A DNA stretch of 38,040 bases from CAYUKK01 sp964445305. GTDB taxonomy: Bacteria > Acidobacteriota > Aminicenantia > Aminicenantales > UBA8522. Below, piece by piece: positions 16,965 through 25,759 of this stretch; position 1 is the stretch's first letter, and each line of letters opens with the position of its first letter. Both the position numbers and the translations under genes were made by a program. The stretch covers positions 1 to 38,040 of the forward strand of contig CAYUKK010000187.1 in assembly GCA_964445305.1 (NCBI GenBank), given 5' to 3'. The notes beneath the pieces are model-generated. The model was not told where the DNA came from. It saw only the letters and a program-made list of their open reading frames with translations, and did no database searches.

Positions 16965-17945
16965 ATGAGAGGGTTAGCGGCTTCGGGATGCGGCCGCTGG
17001 GCCAGCTTGGTCTTTCTCCTTTTCCTCCCCCTTCTCCTTTCTTCCTGCCGTTTGTACAAGCTGGCGAGAAAGCTTTCTCCTGAGTATGCCGATTTCTACT
17101 CCAAAGTGCGATACATCATCACTAAGGAGGAAGAAAAAATCTTCCTCGAGCTTCCCGATTCAGAAAAAGACCAGTTTATTGAGGAGTTCTGGGCTCGCCG
17201 TGACCCCGACCCCGACACGGAGGAAAACGAGTTCAAGATGGAGTACTTCGACCGTATCGACAAAGCCAATGAGCTTTTTGTCTCCGAGGGGAAGCCCGGC
17301 TGGCTCACGGACAGGGGAAGGATTTACATCCTCTTCGGCCCCCCGACCGACAGGGTCACAGATTCGATGGGCAATGAGTATGGCGTCTGCCAGGAGGTCT
17401 GGTATTATGGGAATTTCCCGGTGGTTTTTCGCGACCCCACTTGCACCGGAAATTATCAGCTGGTCACTTACGACCTGACGGCGCTTCGCGATTTAAACCT
17501 TTTCTACATGCATGAACTCAGCCTGGCCCAGGCTCGAGCGCAGAAGACCTTCAGCCGAGAAAGAGCTTTGTTCGATTTTAGCGCCAAGTTAAAGAAGAAA
17601 AGCGTGGAGCCGGACAGGGTCGAAGGAATGGTAGAGATTTCTGTGCCTTACGCTGGCATCTGGTTTAAGGATGAGGAGGGGTTGCTCAAAACCACCCTGG
17701 AAATCCACCTCGAACTCCGCGACGCCGAGGATGGGCTTTTCTGGGAATTCACCGATGCTTTTGAAGTCGTGCTCTCGGAGGCGGAGCTCAAGCGCAAGAT
17801 GAAGGCGTCCTTCAAGAGCGAAATTCCCTTTGCTTTTGTCGACAACCTGGAAAGGCTTCGGCTGGGCAAGAACAGGCTCCATCTCCATATCAAGAATTTA
17901 ACCGGCGGTGAGGAGCTTCGCAAAATCATGGTGGTGAGTTTTTAG
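16965..17945 (+). CDS. GWxTD-domain lipoprotein (third)
   Basis: 326 aa. The signal peptide is hydrophobic at 14-25 and ends in LLLSSC (Cys28), a lipoprotein signal. The domain has SKVRYIITKEEEKIFLELPDSEK, FIEEFWARRDPDPDTEENEF and GWLTD at 112-116, then RGRIYILFGPPTDRV. It follows the second gene by 16 bp with GAAGAGGGGAAG as ribosome-binding site, so the three genes form one operon. The last 20 bp overlap the 3' end of the convergent sulfatase gene. Confidence 0.88.
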   Translation: MRGLAASGCGRWASLVFLLFLPLLLSSCRLYKLARKLSPEYADFYSKVRYIITKEEEKIFLELPDSEKDQFIEEFWARRDPDPDTEENEFKMEYFDRIDKANELFVSEGKPGWLTDRGRIYILFGPPTDRVTDSMGNEYGVCQEVWYYGNFPVVFRDPTCTGNYQLVTYDLTALRDLNLFYMHELSLAQARAQKTFSRERALFDFSAKLKKKSVEPDRVEGMVEISVPYAGIWFKDEEGLLKTTLEIHLELRDAEDGLFWEFTDAFEVVLSEAELKRKMKASFKSEIPFAFVDNLERLRLGKNRLHLHIKNLTGGEELRKIMVVSF

Positions 17946-20148
17946 GTCTTGAGTTTCGCCGACACGTAAGAATCCGCTTTTTCAAATCCTCTTTTTCGCC
18001 AGGCTCAAGAGACTCAAAAGCAGGACTGGCCATAAATGCCTCAAAATACTTGAGGGCAGAAGGGAAGTTTCCAGCTTTCATGTAGGCCATGCCCAAATTA
18101 TAGAGAATGTCAAAAAAATCGGGTTGGATTCGCCATGCTTCTTCTAAGGTGTCGATGGCTTCTTGGTGGGCTCCGGCTTCCAGATAAAGAAGACCGAGCG
18201 CGTTCATAGCTTTTCCATCGTAAGGGTCGAGCTCCAGGGTTTTCTTTAATAGCTTAACGCCCTGCTCGAAGGCTTTTTCGTCTTTAGTCTCCCTGAAGAC
18301 GGAATGGTAGAAAGTCCCCAGATTCCCGTAAGCCATCGAGAATTTCGGGTCGATCTCGACAGACCTTTCCCAGCATCTTCGAGCTTCCTCTCCATTGCCT
18401 TTGTGCCAGTGAGCGAGTCCAGCATAATTCCAGATCACCGGGTCATAGTCCATCTCACGGAAACGGTAAGCCTGGAGCGCTTCGAGGATAGCATCGTCCT
18501 GTCCATCCTCCATGAGAAAAGCGATAAGGCCAGAGAAAATATCATAGTTTTCGGGCATGTGACCGAAGGCCATCTTGAGGACTTCGAGTCCGTCTTCGAG
18601 CCGGCCAATTTCCTTGTACAGGAGAGCCAGGTTGGTATAAGCATGCGGGATGAATTTGTTCTGGGTGATGATTTCTTTGAGGGTTGCCATAGCCTCTTTG
18701 ACCCGACCCTGTTTGGATATTTCGAGAGCCTCAGCAGCCCGGTTATAGAAAGGGAGGAGCGTTTTGACATCGTCTTCAGGGCCAAAGCTCTCTTTGGTTG
18801 TTTCTCGGGCACTCTGCACGTATCCCAGGCTTCGCAATTTTTCCAGCGTTTCCCTGTCCATCCTTCGCTCTGCCAGGATACCCGAGGGATGGCCGTGCGT
18901 GCTGAGGATACGAGCGAGCCGTTTTCGATAACTTTCCACCCCTTTCTTCTCCATGAGGTTGTGGAGCTCCCTGAAATCTTCCCTGAGGTTGAAGAGCTCT
19001 GGAATGGGAGAATCGATGAATTTTTCTTCGCCCTCAACGAAGCCTCTTATCGGTGCCCAGCCAAAGCTGTAATAGGGGGAAAGAGACTCGAAGTAGATTG
19101 GCCTTGGTCGCAAAGATTTTCCTTGAAGAGCAGGTCGAAGTGTTATTCCCTGGACAGAAAGCGGGCGTTCGATTTGAAGCACATCACAGATCGTCGGAAA
19201 AATATCGATATGACAAACGTTTTGATCCACTCTGCCCGGTTTTGAGCCAGGAACAAAGATAAGCAAGGGGACCCAGGTCGTTGTGTTATAAGCAAGAAAG
19301 CCATGCGTTTTTTCGCCATGTTCTCCTAAGGATTCTCCATGGTCTCCGGTTAAGATGATCATCGTCCTCGAAAAAAGGCCTTGCTCTTCCACGAAGCGGA
19401 AAACCTTTCCCAGGGCAAAATCGACATAAGCAACCTCCCCATCATAAAGGCTGTCGGCGTACCTGGTCTTAAAAGGCTCGGGGGGGTCATAAGGGTCGTG
19501 CGGATCCCATAGATGCATCCAGAGAAACCACGGCTCTTTAGGCTTTCGGTTCAACCAGGCAAGGGCGCTCTCGATGACAGCCTCCGCCTTTCTTTCCTTT
19601 GCTGCTTCTTTGGAGCCGGGCTGAGTGTACTTGTCATCATAAAAGTCGAACCCTTGAGAAAGGCCGAATCTTGCGTCCAGGGGGAAGGCCCCAACGAAGG
19701 CGCCCGTCGAATAACCGACCTTTTTTAAGTGCTCGGCCAGGGTGAGCAATTCCTCCCGCACGACAAAATTGGCGTTATCATGGACCCCGTGGTAGGCGGG
19801 AGTATTTCCTAAAAGGATGTTGGCATGAGAAGGAAGGGTTGTTACGGAATGGGCAAAAGCTCGGGTGAAGAGGGTGCCTCGGGCTGCCAGAGAGTCTATA
19901 TTGTTAGTTTGGAGATGCTTGGCACCATAGCAGCTCAACCTGTCCGCTCTGAGTGTGTCGACGGTGATGAGGAGAAGATTCAGCCGGGAGCTGGGTTTAT
20001 TTAGAATCTTTGCCTTGGGCTGAATAAAAAGAGCTACCCCCAGGAGGAGAAAAACGAGTATCCGTGTTTTAAAGACTTTTGTTTTTCCTCTTGGACATCG
20101 CGGTGTGGCCATTTTTCTCATTATAACATCCTGCGCTGCTTTTGACAT
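17926..20148 (-). CDS. Sulfatase-superfamily hydrolase fused to TPRs
   Basis: 740 aa. An N-terminal membrane anchor (about residues 30-42) is followed by an alkaline phosphatase/sulfatase-fold domain: NLLLITVDTLRADR with metal Asp64, PSHANILLG, and the second metal segment LTGDHGESLGEHGEKTHG. Where sulfatases have the formylglycine motif C/S-x-P-x-R, this protein has T104-L-P-S-H108, so it lacks the convertible Cys/Ser and may be a phospho-transferase or phosphodiesterase using Thr. From about 470 onward there are at least five TPR units (for example AYTNLALLYKEIGRLEDGLEVLKMAF). It probably acts in the periplasm. A nearer ATG at 20121 has the better ribosome-binding site (AGGA, 7-nt spacing). 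Divergent from the fourth GWxTD gene. Confidence 0.85.
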   Translation of the reverse strand: MSKAAQDVIMRKMATPRCPRGKTKVFKTRILVFLLLGVALFIQPKAKILNKPSSRLNLLLITVDTLRADRLSCYGAKHLQTNNIDSLAARGTLFTRAFAHSVTTLPSHANILLGNTPAYHGVHDNANFVVREELLTLAEHLKKVGYSTGAFVGAFPLDARFGLSQGFDFYDDKYTQPGSKEAAKERKAEAVIESALAWLNRKPKEPWFLWMHLWDPHDPYDPPEPFKTRYADSLYDGEVAYVDFALGKVFRFVEEQGLFSRTMIILTGDHGESLGEHGEKTHGFLAYNTTTWVPLLIFVPGSKPGRVDQNVCHIDIFPTICDVLQIERPLSVQGITLRPALQGKSLRPRPIYFESLSPYYSFGWAPIRGFVEGEEKFIDSPIPELFNLREDFRELHNLMEKKGVESYRKRLARILSTHGHPSGILAERRMDRETLEKLRSLGYVQSARETTKESFGPEDDVKTLLPFYNRAAEALEISKQGRVKEAMATLKEIITQNKFIPHAYTNLALLYKEIGRLEDGLEVLKMAFGHMPENYDIFSGLIAFLMEDGQDDAILEALQAYRFREMDYDPVIWNYAGLAHWHKGNGEEARRCWERSVEIDPKFSMAYGNLGTFYHSVFRETKDEKAFEQGVKLLKKTLELDPYDGKAMNALGLLYLEAGAHQEAIDTLEEAWRIQPDFFDILYNLGMAYMKAGNFPSALKYFEAFMASPAFESLEPGEKEDLKKRILTCRRNSRPKNSPP

Positions 20149-20208
20149 GCGAAGTCTTTCGGTGCCATAATATTATATAAAAAAGCGTTGGATAATAAAT
20201 AAACCGCT
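20149..20208. promoter_or_regulatory. AT-rich divergent promoter region
   Basis: These 60 bp separate the divergent sulfatase-TPR and fourth GWxTD genes. On the reverse strand a perfect TATAAT (20177-20172) lies about 25 bp before the sulfatase ATG, with no clear -35. On the forward strand AT-rich candidates are ambiguous. A shared, possibly co-regulated promoter is likely, but exact starts cannot be set. Confidence 0.45.
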
Positions 20209-21258
20209 ATGAAGAAAGAATTAAGGTTTTGGCTCGTTCGCGCCATCTTGCTCTCTTTAACCTTTTCCTCTTGCGCCAGTGCCAGGAAGGAAAGCCAGCT
20301 TGACCCGGCGAGCGAGGAGTTTCTGAGTTATACCCGCTACATCATCACGGCCGAAGAATCCAAGATTTTTCGAGAGCTTCCCGAGTCGGCCCGACCTCGG
20401 TTCATCGAAGAATTCTGGGAAAGGCGGGACCCCGACCCGCAAACCATCGTTAACGAGTTCAAGGAGGCCTATTTTGCCCGGATTGAGGAAGCCAACCGTC
20501 TTTTCCGCGGCGCTCGACCTGGCTGGCTTCAAGACAGGGGGCGGGCTTATGTCCTCTTCGGGCCTCCCAACGAGCGTCAGACGAACCCGATGGGCGGACG
20601 TTCGATCGATGCTTATGAGGACCCTCGGGAGAGTCTGGAAAGCCGGCGGGTGGCCACCGGAGAGAAGCCGACCGAAGTCTGGGTTTATTACAACTTGTTC
20701 TCTTCCTTGCAGCGGCCCCATGCTGTCAGGCTCCTTTTCGTTGACCTTCATGGCACGGGCGACTATACGCTGACGACCGACCTGGATGAGGTCATTCCGG
20801 GCGGACTGCACGCCCTGATCAACCCTGACCTCGTGTTCACCCATGAAATCTATAAAGAAGAGGCGGAAAGGTCCAGGCTCCGCGTCAAGAGGGCTCTTTT
20901 TGATTTCATCTGGGAATTTCTCAAGATCAAAGACAAGGAGACGGGGAGCAACCTTTCCATCCGGATGGCCGTCCCTTACAGGAAGATTATCTTTGGCGGC
21001 GGGGAAGGCCGGTTCGAGGCCAAGCTGGAGCTCGAAATCCAGGTTCGCGATGAAGCGGATAAGCTTGTCTGGGAAAAGAGAGAAACGTACGGGCTCGATT
21101 TCAGTCAGAGTTTCATCGACAGGAACAAAGACGGTCTCTGGGAAAAAATCATCCCGGTCGCCACACCGCTTCGCCGAGGAAGATACCAGGCTTATCTTTC
21201 TTTGAGGAATTTGACGGGCGACCAGTGGGTGGAGAAGCTCCTCTCGCTCAAGATGTGA
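20209..21258 (+). CDS. GWxTD-domain lipoprotein (fourth, GWLQD variant)
   Basis: 349 aa. The signal peptide ends in FSSC (Cys22), a likely lipid anchor. The family segments are all present: SYTRYIITAEESKIFRELPES, RFIEEFWERRDPDPQTIVNEF, and RGRAYVLFGPPNERQT. The defining pentapeptide reads GWLQD (105-109), with Gln for Thr. An insertion of about 20 residues around 125-150 (GRSIDAYEDPRESLESRRVA) separates it from the other three. No clear ribosome-binding site precedes the ATG. The TPR gene follows after 34 bp. Confidence 0.86.
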   Translation: MKKELRFWLVRAILLSLTFSSCASARKESQLDPASEEFLSYTRYIITAEESKIFRELPESARPRFIEEFWERRDPDPQTIVNEFKEAYFARIEEANRLFRGARPGWLQDRGRAYVLFGPPNERQTNPMGGRSIDAYEDPRESLESRRVATGEKPTEVWVYYNLFSSLQRPHAVRLLFVDLHGTGDYTLTTDLDEVIPGGLHALINPDLVFTHEIYKEEAERSRLRVKRALFDFIWEFLKIKDKETGSNLSIRMAVPYRKIIFGGGEGRFEAKLELEIQVRDEADKLVWEKRETYGLDFSQSFIDRNKDGLWEKIIPVATPLRRGRYQAYLSLRNLTGDQWVEKLLSLKM

Positions 21259-21292
21259 TGGTTATTAGAAAATATTTTTTGAAGGAGTGGTC

Positions 21293-22273
21293 ATGAGAAA
21301 GCAATTGTATCTATGCCTGATATCCTTTGTTCTTTTCCCTTTTCTGACTGTTCTTTCTTTGCCGGGACAGGAGGGCCTGGGCCGGGCAAGGATTAGCGGC
21401 CAGGTCGTCGATGAAAACGGGAACCCCGTCGAGGGAGCCCTCATCACTGTTGAAAGCCTCAGCACCGCGACCAAGCTCGAGGGGAAATCAGACAAAAAAG
21501 GCCATTTTGCCGTGGCCGGCATGGGGACCGGGATGTGGCGGATTACAGCCTCGAAACAGGGCTACGCCAGTTCCTCAATTGACATGAACGTGCGCCAGCT
21601 GACGACCAACCCGCCCATAACGTTCACGCTGAAAAAAATGGTCGGCATGGCCTCCCTCAAGACCGACGAGGCATCGTTTGCCCTCTTTGACAAAGGGAAT
21701 TCTCTCCTCCAGGAGGGAAAATTCGACGAAGCCCTCCAGGTGTTCGAAGAATTCCTGGCCAAATACCCGGAGATTTACCAGGTCCACCTGAATATCGGAA
21801 CCGTCTATCTCAAGAAAAATGACCTGGACAGAGCAGCCTCGGAATTCCAGCTCGTTCTCGACAAAGCTCTCCAGGCTCACGGCGATTATAAGAAGGACCC
21901 GGAAGCGACCTTTCGCGCCTTTTCAGGTCTTGGAGAGGTCTATCTGAAAAAGGGAGATTATGAGGCGGCGCAGAAGCAGTTCAGCCAGGCCCTCGAGATT
22001 TCGCCCCGCGACGAAATTGCTGCCTACAACGTGGGCGAGGTCTTCTTTTCCAACCAGCAAATCGATGAGGCCATCAAGTACTTTGAGCTGGCCATCCAGA
22101 TTAAAAAAGATTGGTCAAAACCTTATCTCAAGCTCGGCTATGTTTATCTCAACAAAGGGGATTTTGCCAAGTCCCTCGAGTATTTCAACACCTTCATCCG
22201 GATCGACCCGGAAAACCCGGAAGTCCCTCAGGTTAAAAACGTTATCGCCGCCATCGAAAAAATGAAGAAATAA
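21293..22273 (+). CDS. Carboxypeptidase-regulatory domain plus TPR protein
   Basis: 326 aa, exported by a signal peptide (about residues 1-24, FVLFPFLTVLSLPGQ). A CarboxypepD_reg-like beta-sandwich follows (RISGQVVDENGNPVEGALITVE to QGYASSSIDM, about 34-100), then at least four TPR units (FDKGNSLLQEGKFDEALQVFEEFL, VHLNIGTVYLKKNDLDRAASEF, SGLGEVYLKKGDYEAAQKQFSQAL, LKLGYVYLNKGDFAKSLEYFNTFI). The domain also begins both neighbouring receptors. The ATG at 21293 is chosen because GAAGGAG stands 5-7 nt upstream. Its role is unknown; a scaffold in the envelope is the simplest reading. It is followed by a strong terminator. Confidence 0.85.
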   Translation: MRKQLYLCLISFVLFPFLTVLSLPGQEGLGRARISGQVVDENGNPVEGALITVESLSTATKLEGKSDKKGHFAVAGMGTGMWRITASKQGYASSSIDMNVRQLTTNPPITFTLKKMVGMASLKTDEASFALFDKGNSLLQEGKFDEALQVFEEFLAKYPEIYQVHLNIGTVYLKKNDLDRAASEFQLVLDKALQAHGDYKKDPEATFRAFSGLGEVYLKKGDYEAAQKQFSQALEISPRDEIAAYNVGEVFFSNQQIDEAIKYFELAIQIKKDWSKPYLKLGYVYLNKGDFAKSLEYFNTFIRIDPENPEVPQVKNVIAAIEKMKK

Positions 22274-22274
22274 A

Positions 22275-22308
22275 AAAGCCCCCCACCCCTTTCGGGGTGG
22301 AGGGCTTT
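22275..22308. terminator. Bidirectional intrinsic terminator
   Basis: A GC-rich hairpin with arms GCCCCCCACCCC and GGGGTGGAGGGC (one mismatch, TTTC loop), flanked by an A-run on the left and T-run on the right. On the reverse strand it ends in GCTTTTTT, an excellent terminator for the receptor gene ending at 22331. On the forward strand the tail (TTTG...TTCTT) is weaker and serves the TPR gene. Confidence 0.9.
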
Positions 22309-22330
22309 GTGCTTCTTCTTGGACTTGAGC

Positions 22331-25300
22331 TTAGAAGCTAAACCTCAGGCTGAACTTGGCTTCCCGCAAGCCGCTGACGGAGCTGATAACCTTGTAGCTC
22401 GTTTCCCGCACCACCGTGCCTGGTTGATTGGGTCCTTCAGCCACAGGGTCCCATCGGTAAATGTCATCCAGGCCAACACTGACACCAGACCAACCGAGCA
22501 GGTTCACCACATCAATGTAAGCACCGAGCCGACCGAAATTGCCCAGGGCAAACTCTTTCTCCAGCCGAACATCGAGCGTATTCCAGGCTCTGCCTTTTCT
22601 TGCATCGGCGGGTTCGATGTAAACTCCATAGTAAGTTCGGTAGGCGTTGTTGGCTGTGCACCAGGCTGTCGGAGGCCGGATGGTGGCGTATCTTCCCCAC
22701 CAGCCGCCGTCCATGTACTGGTAGAAGCCGCTCAAGAAGACCCGGTAGGGAAGCTGGACCGTGCCGTAGAGTTTGATCTGAAGCGGTCGGTCGGTATTCA
22801 GTCGGCCATAAGCATTGATGAAGTAATTGGGCGTATCTGCCCCTCCCGACCAGCCCCAGCTATCACCATACCAGCCGCCGAGGTTGCCGTAAGCCTTGCT
22901 GTAAACGACGGAGCCGCCGAGCTGCCAGCCCTCGGACATGCGCTTGTTGAAGATGAGCTCAACTGCCCAGTACTTACGTTCAAGCTCCGGGATGTTGGTC
23001 AGCCGATAGAAGGTTTCGGGAGCAGGAGGCGAATTTTTCCGGACGTAGAAGGTGATGGTTTCGGCTGGGTACTTGTCTGTGCCCGGGATGGTGGTGGTGA
23101 AGGGGATCCAGTACTGCTGAGCCGTCGGCTGGTCGATATGGTACCAGAAGGCATCGAGGTCGGGGGAATAGAGGGCGTCTTCGAGGATGTTTTTCTTCTG
23201 CTTGTAGATGAAGTTCAGGCCGAGCGAGAAGTTCTTGAAGAGCTCGTGCCAGATTCCGGCCGTGAACTCGTCGGTCAATGGAGACTTGGTATTCGGGTCA
23301 AGCCGTTTCTTGGCGTACTCGAGCGTCATGGGCCTGTAGTCTGTCGGGAGAGGAACATAGCGATCGACGGTCTCGGGCTTGCCGTTGGCGTTATCGTCGT
23401 ACCAGTAGAGGCCAAAAGAGCGCGGGTAGAAAGGATGGAGTGTCGAGAAATACTGGAGCATCAGGTATTCGGTGTAACGGTTGGCCGAGAATTTAAGCGC
23501 CGTCCGGCCATCGCCGAAAAGGTCATAGGTGATGCCGAGTCGTGGCGAGAACGCGTTCCAGGACATGATGCCCTTCCATTCCGGCGAGGTCAAAGCCGCC
23601 CAGGGGTTGATTCCCTGCGGGAAGTCGGCCGGGTATCGGGAGGCGACATAAGGCCGGATGATGTTATCGCCAATCCAGACAGAAAGGGGATTTCCTGACT
23701 CCGCTTTGTTGACGGCCGGCTTCCAGCCCCACGACCGGTCGAACCTGACGCCGATGTTGACGGTCAGCCTCTCGGCAAAAGTGGCTGAATCCTGGATGTA
23801 AGCGCCGATTCTTCCGCCCCTATCGACAATCTTGTTCGAGCCTGATTCTGGTCCGCAGATGTAAAAATAGAGCAGCCCGTAGGTCCCGTAGTAGTAGTTG
23901 TTCGGCGGATAACGACTATCTATATACCAGATCAGGTTATCCTTGCGCCACCAATCCCAGTCACCGTAGGTGTTCTCGTACTCGACGCCGCCCTTGAACT
24001 CGTGGTTTCCACCGAAAAGATTATCCTGGAAGCGGGTAAAATAGGCCCCAACCTGCATTCTCTTCCGGAGGTAAGTCTCGTTGAAGCGAGCTGTGGTGAT
24101 GTAGCCATAAAGGCTTCCAGCATCATAGACGCGAGGGAGATTTTGGGCTTCTTTTTGCATCGGAATTGGAAACCAGCGATGGACATAACCAAAACGGAAA
24201 TCAAAGAAGGTGTTCTGGTCGAGGATGTAATTGACGACCGCGTTCCCCGTGTAGCCTTTTTCGTGGTCCCAGATTCTCGTTGCTTGGAAAATTACCCTCG
24301 GACCGGGCTCCTCGTACATCGGCCGGTAAATGTCGACAACGTTAAAGAGGCCCATCAACTTGATCTTGGGGCCGAGCTGGCCGGTGAGCTTAACGAACCC
24401 CATCTTTTCTTCGTGGGTCCAGTTGTAGGGGTTATGGGTCTGTCCGAGAGCGTCCGTATAAGGACCGATAAAGTTCGTGATTCTTTCCTGCTTGATGTAG
24501 CGAGCGTTGGTGAAGAACCAGAGCTTGTCGATGGCAATGGGGCCGCCGAAAGTTAGCGACCCGTCGATCCAGGATTTGCTCACCTCAGGCTTGGAGACGC
24601 CGAGAGCGGTGACCTGCTCGTCTGTCCAGAGATGCTGGGCCATGTCTTTGTTGGTCAAATAAGCTACCACGCCACCGGAGAACTTGTTCCCGCCGGACTT
24701 CGTGACGATGTTGACGTAAGCGCCGTCAGTATAACCCACGGAAGCCGGATGGCCGGCGGTGATGGATTCCACCTCGTCCATGACGTCAAAGTTGATGTTG
24801 GTCAGGGTGTACATGACCACCGGGTCGTTCATGTTGACGCCGTCGAAGGCAGTGGTGTTGCTCCGGACCGTCGAGCCGTGAATGGCGTAAGTTCTCCGGT
24901 AGGTTACCCCTTCGGAGACAGCGCCGGGAGCAGCTGTCATGATATCGTAGAGGTCCCTGGCCAGAGGCAGGTTCTTGAGGAGCGCCCCGTCCATGACGAC
25001 GGAGATTTTTGTCGACTGGACGTCGACAACCGGCGAGGCGGCTGTGACCGTGATCTCCTCTTCGACCGTCGCCACTTCCATGGCGAAATCGATGGTCACC
25101 GTCATCCCGACGCGGACGATGATGTTCTCCCGGGTATAGGTCTTGAAGCCTGTCATCTCAGCCGTAAGCTTGTAGGTTCCGGGTGGAAGAGCGGGGAAGC
25201 GGAACGAGCCGGTTTCCGTCGAGACGTAGGACTGGGTGCCCATTATGGCCTCGGACGTAACCGTTACTGTGACGCCGGGAAGGGGGTTGCCATCCTGGTC

Positions 25301-25405
25301 AGTGATGACACCACGGATGGTGCCCGTCTGCTGCTGGGAAAAAGCGGAAGAGGTGATCAGGGCGAAGAAGAGAAGGAAAGCAAAAAAGTTAGATGTTTTT
25401 TTCAA
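22331..25405 (-). CDS. TonB-dependent receptor, Oar-like (first)
   Basis: 1024 aa outer-membrane beta-barrel receptor. The signal peptide (1-23) ends before QQQTG. A CarboxypepD_reg domain follows (GTIRGVITDQDGNPLPGVTVTV, about 28-110), then the plug (EEEITVTAASPVVDV; LPLARDLYDIMTAAPGAVSEG; IVTKSGGNKFSGG) and a large barrel ending in FSLRFSF with the terminal Phe expected for BAM-dependent assembly. Oar-like receptors take up large substrates by TonB-driven transport; no SusD partner is adjacent. The start is TTG at 25405, with strong AAAGGAGG upstream; no in-frame ATG gives a signal peptide. The leader is about 185 nt from a sigma-54 promoter. Close paralogue of the next gene. Confidence 0.92.
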   Translation of the reverse strand: MKKTSNFFAFLLFFALITSSAFSQQQTGTIRGVITDQDGNPLPGVTVTVTSEAIMGTQSYVSTETGSFRFPALPPGTYKLTAEMTGFKTYTRENIIVRVGMTVTIDFAMEVATVEEEITVTAASPVVDVQSTKISVVMDGALLKNLPLARDLYDIMTAAPGAVSEGVTYRRTYAIHGSTVRSNTTAFDGVNMNDPVVMYTLTNINFDVMDEVESITAGHPASVGYTDGAYVNIVTKSGGNKFSGGVVAYLTNKDMAQHLWTDEQVTALGVSKPEVSKSWIDGSLTFGGPIAIDKLWFFTNARYIKQERITNFIGPYTDALGQTHNPYNWTHEEKMGFVKLTGQLGPKIKLMGLFNVVDIYRPMYEEPGPRVIFQATRIWDHEKGYTGNAVVNYILDQNTFFDFRFGYVHRWFPIPMQKEAQNLPRVYDAGSLYGYITTARFNETYLRKRMQVGAYFTRFQDNLFGGNHEFKGGVEYENTYGDWDWWRKDNLIWYIDSRYPPNNYYYGTYGLLYFYICGPESGSNKIVDRGGRIGAYIQDSATFAERLTVNIGVRFDRSWGWKPAVNKAESGNPLSVWIGDNIIRPYVASRYPADFPQGINPWAALTSPEWKGIMSWNAFSPRLGITYDLFGDGRTALKFSANRYTEYLMLQYFSTLHPFYPRSFGLYWYDDNANGKPETVDRYVPLPTDYRPMTLEYAKKRLDPNTKSPLTDEFTAGIWHELFKNFSLGLNFIYKQKKNILEDALYSPDLDAFWYHIDQPTAQQYWIPFTTTIPGTDKYPAETITFYVRKNSPPAPETFYRLTNIPELERKYWAVELIFNKRMSEGWQLGGSVVYSKAYGNLGGWYGDSWGWSGGADTPNYFINAYGRLNTDRPLQIKLYGTVQLPYRVFLSGFYQYMDGGWWGRYATIRPPTAWCTANNAYRTYYGVYIEPADARKGRAWNTLDVRLEKEFALGNFGRLGAYIDVVNLLGWSGVSVGLDDIYRWDPVAEGPNQPGTVVRETSYKVISSVSGLREAKFSLRFSF

Positions 25406-25457
25406 TGACCCTCCTTTTTGCTAATTCCTTGCTTTAACTTTTAAAAACCTTTTCCCC

Positions 25458-25479
25458 TTCTCCCGGACAACCGGGAGAA
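25458..25479 (-). repeat. Hairpin in the leader of the first receptor
   Basis: TTCTCCCGG-ACAA-CCGGGAGAA, a perfect 9-bp stem with a 4-nt loop, inside the 5' leader of the receptor gene. No T-run follows on the reverse strand, so it is a stability or regulatory element rather than a terminator. Confidence 0.7.
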
Positions 25480-25598
25480 ACCCTCAGCCTTTTTCTTTTT
25501 TCCTTTCCCCTCTATTCTCACCTCCCTTGCTTAAATTCTGGAAAGACTAATAAGTTAACGGGTGATCTTTAAACATTTGTTTCATTTGCCTTTTTATA

Positions 25599-25616
25599 TT
25601 GCAAAATTTGTGCCAA
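25599..25616 (-). promoter_or_regulatory. Sigma-54 (-24/-12) promoter of the first receptor
   Basis: The reverse strand reads TTGGCACAAATTTTGCAA. The consensus is TTGGCACGNNNNTTGCW; only the G after the -24 block differs. The GG and GC dinucleotides are exactly 12 bp apart, as required. The start would be near 25589, giving a leader of about 185 nt. Confidence 0.72.
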
Positions 25617-25643
25617 ATTATATTTTTGCTAACTTCTGGTATA

Positions 25644-25664
25644 TCAATAACTTAGATTTATTGA
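25644..25664. repeat. Palindrome TCAATAA-N7-TTATTGA
   Basis: A 7-bp perfect inverted repeat with a 7-bp centre, 28-48 bp upstream of the -24 box of the first receptor. Its size and position fit a dimeric regulator site. No copy is seen upstream of the second receptor. Confidence 0.5.
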
Positions 25665-25679
25665 TGGCTGCCCAATTTC

Positions 25680-25711
25680 CAAAAAATTGAATTTTCTCCA
25701 AAATTTTGGAT
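25680..25711. promoter_or_regulatory. Candidate activator sites upstream of the first receptor
   Basis: Two related 13-mers, CAAAAAATTGAAT (25680-25692) and CAAAATTTTGGAT (25699-25711), lie 19 bp apart and 64-95 bp above the -24 box. The second includes the perfect palindrome CCAAAATTTTGG. Related repeats stand upstream of the second receptor promoter. Confidence 0.45.
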
Positions 25712-25759
25712 TTTTGGTACTCGCGATTACTTCCCTCAATCGCTAATTCCTCGCCATTT

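Noticed and set aside
15950..17059. 369-codon reverse open frame under the GWxTD genes
   Set aside because: It is antisense to two clear lipoprotein genes with matching motifs; frame arises from GC-rich codon use.
22307..23698. 463-codon forward open frame antisense to the first receptor
   Set aside because: It mirrors the codon bias of the receptor gene, has no signal or domain, and covers the terminator.
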